Assembly (NCBI GenBank): GCA_029582165.1
Contig: CM055889.1
Location: 15,804,841-15,868,840, forward strand
Origin: Portulaca oleracea
Lineage: Eukaryota; Streptophyta; Magnoliopsida; Caryophyllales; Portulacaceae
Reading direction: 5' to 3'
DNA length: 64,000 nucleotides
Both the position numbers and the translations under genes were made by a program. Within the stretch, counting starts at the first letter, position 1, and each line of letters opens with the position of its first letter. Of the stretch, positions 58,285 through 64,000 are shown in pieces. The notes beneath the pieces are model-generated. The model was not told the origin of the DNA and made no database searches. It saw only the letters and a program-made list of their open reading frames with translations.

Positions 58285-60452
58285 AAAAAACGAACGAATT
58301 CTGAGGATAATCCAAGTCTACGTAGTATTATTATGTATATAATGATGTCTAGAGTTAAATGGCATAATTTTGAAGCAAGGGTGATCAGATTAAGTGGTTA
58401 TTCTTTAAAGGCGTAGGATCAAGTTAGGTAAAGTTAGGTTATGTTAGGTTAGGTGAAGAATAAATTTTGATAGATAAGTTAGCGGAAGAATAAATATTTT
58501 CTAATTGTATAAGGAGGATTCTTGGGAAAATAAAAGAAGTTTTTAATATTTTTGCTTTTCAAACTTCAAAATTTATTGCTTTTTTCTCCTTAGATTTGAG
58601 TTTTTTTTTTTTTTAAAAGATTGAGGTTATATTAGGTAAGATAAGAGAAGGATACTCCAATTCTAACAAGTTGCGTAATTGTTGATTACAAGCATCGAGT
58701 ACTTACAATTATTGATTAAAAATGTTGATAGTATCTTTTTATTACACATTTTGATTAACGAGTACGGTAAATATGATTACAAGCATTGAGTAATTGAAAT
58801 TATCGAGTATCAAATTATCAACGGGTACTGTAAATAATTATCCCAAAAGCACTGTAGATAGAATTTTTTTATTACACATTTTGATCATTCCAACAACAAG
58901 TTACATAATTAAGATCAATAGTACCAAATCAAAGAAAAAGCTAATGTCTCCGGCTCGAAAAAAGAGCCAAAAACCTTATCTTGCTTCTATTGTCTATTAA
59001 AACAGAACCACTACTGCATTCTAGCATGTCACAAATGACTAATTTTTACTCATAATTTGGATCAATAAAACTATAAAAGTTATAGGAATTCGATCGGTGA
59101 CATAACTCAAGGATAAGTTAATCAAGAAAACCTTTCATCCAATCCCTCCAAGGGTAGATGCAATGTCCATACAAGTACGTATACAATACAAAACCTTGAA
59201 TACCAATCAAAATGTAGTTCAGTCCAATACCAAAAAAAAAAAAGAAGAAGAAAAACAACAATCAAGGTGACAATTAGATAACAACTGCTCATCAGGAAAT
59301 CATAAAAGAAGAACATAAACAAAAACCAAGAGGTAAACCTTGAATAAATCACACATTAACAGGAGAGCATTAGTGTGCTAATTAATAAAAAAATTAAAAA
59401 AATAAACCCTAAACAAGTATGAAAATTACGACGTCAATGGTAATCACCATTCATAAAACCATATCCATTTTTGCTCATTCAAAGGTTTTGACCAGAATCC
59501 TAACATGCTGGATTCATTCAACACTAAATCATAAAATAATAATGATAAGATTAACAGAAGTAGCGTTAGTCAGCAAAATGCTTTCTTTTAGATTCATAAA
59601 ATTGGAATCCAAGTCAACTTCATTTTGACGCATAGAATGCTCATATCTATGATCTTATGTCTTGTTACTCATTTTTCATTCTTAATTTTTTTTTTCCCTT
59701 TCTTTTTTTTTTTTGGGGGGGGGGGGGGGGGAATTGATTTGCACCCGATAATAAGAACTAACAATAAAAAGGATGACTTATAGAATGATGGGGATTAACA
59801 ATCATCTTGCATGGGGAGGTCAAAGGTGGCATTCGCTAACATGTAAACATCATACCAAAGCAAACTTATTTCCTTAGTTACAGAGTTGACATTCTATTAA
59901 CCTAATCTCATTTATGCTTATTCTCAGTGAAAACATTCAAATCTCATCTAGGGTTGTTTTTTTGTTTTTATTTTTAGACAAGAGATAGTTTCCACTATAT
60001 CCTAAATTAGAAAGGAATTTATAGTATGCTACTTTTACATAATTACAAAATTCCCATTCTCAATTACATGTTTCCATCGTAATGCTAATGCAAAATAGTA
60101 GTTTCTAACAATCACAATGAGGGCAAAGAGTGCCATATATTAGTTTTCTAACAAGTAAAAATGTAATCTTAAAGCCTCAAAGCATTTCCTGAAACCAAAA
60201 TTATTTGAAGTTTGTCATTCAATTGAATATTCCTAGTATACCTTCCAGAAAGCTCAGAAGGATTGACATTCAAATTAGATCAACATAAACCACCGCCACC
60301 GAGTAGCTTACGAACGTACACCACTCACTTTCTTCTTGTCTATTCTGAAAAATGCATAGAATGTCAAAATCGAGGCCTCTATTGAATTCAGGGGATTAGG
60401 GGGAGCGTTTTATAGAACTAGCTATTTCCAACCAACGCGAAAAAATTGCAAA
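58285..60452. other. Intergenic, no gene recognised
   Basis: AT-rich. Near 58405-58650, GGTTATTCTTTAAAG and a TTAGGT-rich block resemble the reversed right end of the Tourist-like MITE at 45729, a possible decayed copy. An imperfect duplication of TTTTTATTACACATTTTGAT lies at about 58735 and 58863. A run of about 18 G lies near 59715-59732. Confidence 0.45.
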
Positions 60453-61014
60453 ATGATTGGAATAGATCCAACGTTGAAAATGATATACATCAAAGTAAAG
60501 ACTAATTTGGCCCAAATGCAAGAGACGGTGTCGTTGGTAGTAGCTCCATTGGTTACCATCACATTCAGAGCTGCATTCACACTTCCTGAAGGCTTTGGCA
60601 ACACCACTGGAGAGCAATTTTTACTAAAAAACTGCATTTTTGACATTTCTAATGTTAGACACATACAGTATGTGTTGTTCTATGCTGATATTGTTATGTG
60701 TTATATGGTCTTTGGTTTGTGACCATAACAGGTCCTCCTCACTCATTGATCAAAGCCTGGAGTTCCTGAAACAATCTCTTTATGGCACCTTGGTCGCATT
60801 TATGAGTGTAGTCTATGTTGTCATACATCAAAAGTCTATGTGGGCAGCCATAACTGTTATCATCATGTGTTGTCTCGTGGTTGTTTTAGCCCTTCAATGT
60901 GTTCTCTATGGAGCTCTCGACTACTTAATATATTCTCGCAATGAATCACCTGAAGCTGGAAAAAGGAAGTTGTTGTCACATTGGAGAAAACAAGCTTCAA
61001 ACATTAAAAGGTAA
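60453..61014 (+). pseudogene. PGG-domain (ankyrin/ACD6-like) fragment, frameshifted
   Basis: The first frame (60453-60722) holds VSLVVAPLVTITFRAAFTLPEGF, close to the PGG domain start (usually VAxLIATVTFxAGFTxPGGY, here with PEG for PGG). The next frame (to 61014) gives two hydrophobic segments, LVAFMSVVYVVIHQ and WAAITVIIMCCLVVVLALQC, like the membrane part that follows PGG in ankyrin proteins of the ACD6 type. Those proteins sit in membranes and act in defence and cell death control. No ankyrin repeats lie upstream in the window, and the frames are offset, so it seems a broken 3' end. An unseen intron near 60700 could restore the frame, so a live but odd gene is not excluded. Confidence 0.5.
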
Positions 61015-61100
61015 TCTAATCGAATTGAATGGTTTTTTCAGACAAACACGTAGAAATTCAATTGAATATTTTTTAGATGCATGTATGGTAGGTTTTTCAA

Positions 61101-61300
61101 GGGAAAACATACAAAAGGTGTTCCACAGCCTGCAACTGCTATACATAAAAATAATGAAAATCCTGCAGCAACTCCCGATGGTGAACATGATAATGAAATC
61201 GAGGGAAAACACATAAAAGATGCTCCACAGACTACAATTGCTACACATCAAAATGAAGAAAACTAAACAACTCTAGACGGTAGAGATGAGAATGAAATCA
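61101..61300. repeat. 102-bp tandem repeat, in-frame period
   Basis: Two units beginning GGGAAAACA at 61101 and 61203, each with a CCACAG-CT-CAA-TGCTA block and ending in a GATGAGAATGAAATC-like block. The period is a multiple of 3; in one frame both encode a GKH-K-x-P-T-A-HxNEN-like unit, the second running into a stop. It lies just after the PGG fragment. Confidence 0.75.
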
Positions 61301-63023
61301 ATGAGGAAGCAAGTTGTTCGGTTATGGTATATTCGGGGTTTAAAGAGTAAGGGTTGTCGTATCCACAGGGATGTTGTGTCAGGTTTAGGTAATTAGTTTG
61401 GTAGGGTTTCAAAGTTGAAAGCAGTAAATAATAATTAAACTAAACTAAACAGGAATTGAAAACAATGATTACTAAAGAAAACATAAATTAGGAAAACAAA
61501 ACTTAACCTAAAGAAACAAGAACAAGAAATTGAACAAGAAAACGAATGCATATTCAAGAATGTAAATTATAACAATGAATATAAAAAAAAACTAAATTGA
61601 ATACTGAATTTAAGACAGAAAAAATTAACCTGAATTTCTTCACTTCGTTCTTGAATTCGAATCACGAATTCCCCCCGAACAAACAAGAAAGGCGAGATTT
61701 GGATTACTAAGACTGCCCGAAGCCTCACTTGAAAGGAGAATTCGGGGAACCTTAATCCTCCTCTTTACTAAAAATTGGATTTTTGGGTTGAAATGAATAC
61801 TGAAAAGATTGAAATAGCGAGAATTGAAAATAATTGCAAATGAAAGTGAGAAGGAAACGAGAAATTGAAAACTAAAATTCACTTGAATTAAACTCTAAAG
61901 AGGTAAATTACAATCGAAGAAAAACTGGAGAAAAAACTAAAGAAATATAAACTAAACCTAAAGATGCTGAAAAACTTAAAAAAAATTAACTAAAAACTAA
62001 AACTAAAACTAATTTATGATATGATATCTTTCTCATCTTATACAAGGAGGCTATTTATAATTATAATAGAAATAAATACACACCACGGAAACCCTACGCT
62101 CAAAAATAAGCTGCACATCAACGAACCCGAACGCAGGCAGCTCTTTGACGTTCATCGATTTTTCCGGTCGAGATCTTTGGGAGCGGAAGTCGGCTCTGGC
62201 GTCCCAGTCCCCCTGCCGACTTGCATCTTTGGGAGCGGTTGTCGGCTAGGAGCGTTTAAGACATTGTTGCTGCTTGCTTTTATTGAGGGAGGAAAAGGGC
62301 TAGGCGCTAGCGAGGGTTAGTACCCCCTGGTGGGGGGTTCTTGGACGCTGCTGGGGGTACCTCCTGGTGGTGTCTAATTACCCCTGGTGGGGGATCTTGG
62401 TCCCGGTCTTTCTTCCACCTTTTCCATTATTTTCTTCATTTATTTTCTCATTTTCTTCATTTTTCTTGGCTTTTCTTCACTTCTCTGTGAATTTCCACAA
62501 AAATCTATAAATCACACTAATTTTCCAATCAAGTGAAGAAATCACAAACAAAAATACTTATTTTATCGTCTTAATTCAGCTCAAAATGAGATCGAACAAC
62601 ACTCTCGCACAAAGGTTTGCTCGCCCCGAGCAAACTAAAACAAGAAAGAAAATAAAACTAACTATCCTAACTCACTTTCGTAGGAATCACGGTTGCATTT
62701 AGCGTATGCAACAAGCCCTTTAAACCCCTTGGCAGCCCAAGTGGATGAGGAAGGTCTCGTGAGGGTATATAGACGGTACACCCACAAAAGCAAAGGAAAA
62801 GAAAACAAAAAAAAAAGAAAGGAAAGAGAAACAAATTGTGAGAAAGAAAGAGGCAAAAACGAGACAAGATTAGCACAGAAGGAGGTTTTCACACACAATC
62901 GCGAAACTAACTACTCAAACAGCGCATTCACTCAATTGAGAATAGCTAACAAGAACCTTCAAGGCTATCTGCAAGACTGTCATTAGACTTAACATTTTTC
63001 ATCTCACTCATGCATAAGCTTGA
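61301..63023. other. Unclassified repeat-like region
   Basis: Contains TCGTATCCACAGGGATG near 61360, a phrase I associate with plant retroelement sequence, an A-rich middle, GC-rich repeats near 62160-62400 (ATCTTTGGGAGCGG twice, CCCCTGGTGGGGG two to three times) and a perfect 9-bp palindrome at 62615-62635. No gag or pol motif. Confidence 0.4.
62615..62635. repeat. Perfect hairpin, 9-bp arms
   Basis: GTTTGCTCG, CCC, CGAGCAAAC. It is part of the unclassified repeat; possible role in a retroelement RNA is speculation. Confidence 0.8.
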
Positions 63024-64000
63024 TGTAACGCCCCAACCTTAATCACAAGATTAAGACTATACTTAGAATCCCAAACCTGTGATTAACGCAGCGGAACACC
63101 TTAGGTCGAGGCATTACCGCCGTCCCTACTCGGGACAAGGCAACAACCCAAAAGAACATCATTAAAACAAATAAACATTACATGTTATACTTCCAAAACA
63201 TAATTTCATACTTTAAACAACCATTAAAGAGAACAACTACAACACTTCTTCCATAGACATGGGTACTTCAGACACGCGACTCCCAAGTCGACCAGGATAC
63301 CTCACCCACGACTACCTTGCTTGTAACACGTGATTACCCCTGCTTGCCTTTGCCTTTACCTTGGGTGCTCGGACCCCCTAAAACAAAACATTAAAACATT
63401 GCGAAAAGTGAGTGGGGAAACACTCAGTACGTAAACCTCCAAAACGTCAAACCGTTCAAAACGGTTTTAGCGCATTTAAATTCATTTTGAAAAGCGGGAA
63501 AGGGATATAAAACACTAACTTGAAATGACATGAGCATAAACATATACATGAGTAAAATAACTTGAATTCATAAAGAAAGAACTGTCACATGAACTTAGAA
63601 GTAAATACATAAACTTAAGAGTTTTGGGTCCCCTTTAGATCGATGCAAAGCATCTCGCGCCGCACGCGCCCAAACCGATCCGAGTTTGGATGGGTGATGC
63701 TATGCGATCGGACAGCGAGGACTAGGACACTCGATCAGAGCATCTAAAACATAAAAGGCTAGCACTTCTCGTAACTAGCTAGAACATAGAACATAGAAAC
63801 CATAAAATGGGACCGCTTAAAACCATGAATAACATAAAAGCATAGATTAGCATAAATCGTAATCATAAAGGAGCAATAATCATAAAAGCATAACTTAGCA
63901 TAAATCAGTAACCATTTAGCATAAACCATAAACATTTATCATAAACCGTAAACATTTAACAAAACCCGTAAACCTTTAACCTAAACCGTAAACTTTTAAC
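63024..64000 (-). mobile_element. Partial long LTR at window edge, minus strand
   Basis: Begins TGTAACGCCCC and runs off the window. Shared with the reversed 3' end of the solo LTR 37867-41526 are GATTAACGCA, ATTACCGCCGTCC, an ACTCAGTACGTA block and an AACCGATC block. Low coordinates are therefore the LTR 3' end. Whether it is a solo LTR or a full element cannot be seen here. The final 150 bases carry repeated CATAAA/CCGTAAAC motifs. Confidence 0.65.

Overview
This window is eudicot-type nuclear DNA: AT-rich, gene-poor, with intron-bearing genes (GT-AG), plant-specific families (SAUR, MLP/Bet v 1, PGG/ankyrin type) and dense, nested transposable elements. The species cannot be named from the sequence. 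I found no bacterial, organellar or CRISPR-type features and no convincing tRNA or rRNA gene.

Left third (1-27 kb). Two intact single-exon SAUR genes lie here (4243-4563, and 20585-20893 of the SAUR50 type), plus a SAUR relic near 819-896. A three-exon gene of unknown function sits on the minus strand (7823-8644); a Mutator-like MITE lies just upstream, with its target duplication in the likely core promoter. Around these are a LINE 3' fragment (6605-7230, minus), a gutted Ty1/copia element (13355-15735), two members of one hAT-type MITE family (6087-6273 and 22440-22590, each with an exact 8-bp target duplication), a Stowaway-like MITE (24973-25181) and another hAT-type element (26727-27309).

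Middle (27-45.5 kb). This part is mainly transposons. A 3.2-kb LTR-like block on the minus strand splits an inverted-repeat element. Next to it is a decayed multi-exon gene for an RPA1-like (OB-fold) protein on the minus strand. The 1.7-kb LTR of a Ty3/gypsy element (LTR, primer-binding site, long leader and broken gag) cuts into one of its exons. That gypsy element is itself interrupted by a 3.66-kb solo-LTR-like insertion flanked by CAGAG. A solo LTR of 869 bp flanked by AATAG follows.

Right third (45.5-64 kb). MITEs of several superfamilies precede an MLP-like (Bet v 1 fold) gene at 49987-53504. Its single 3-kb intron holds three transposons, each with a perfect target duplication, and exon 2 carries a one-base frameshift near its end. 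Then come a minus-strand copia remnant whose 5' LTR was invaded by a 963-bp Mutator-like element, a broken PGG-domain reading frame (60453-61014) with a 102-bp tandem repeat downstream, an unclassified repeat, and the start of another minus-strand long LTR at the window edge.

The genes do not form a pathway. The clearest story is the insertion history, which can be read from target-site duplications. I did not find a convincing new molecular system; the best leads are the RPA1-like gene cut by an LTR, the transposon-filled MLP intron with a 3' frameshift, and the unknown minus-strand gene with a MITE in its promoter.
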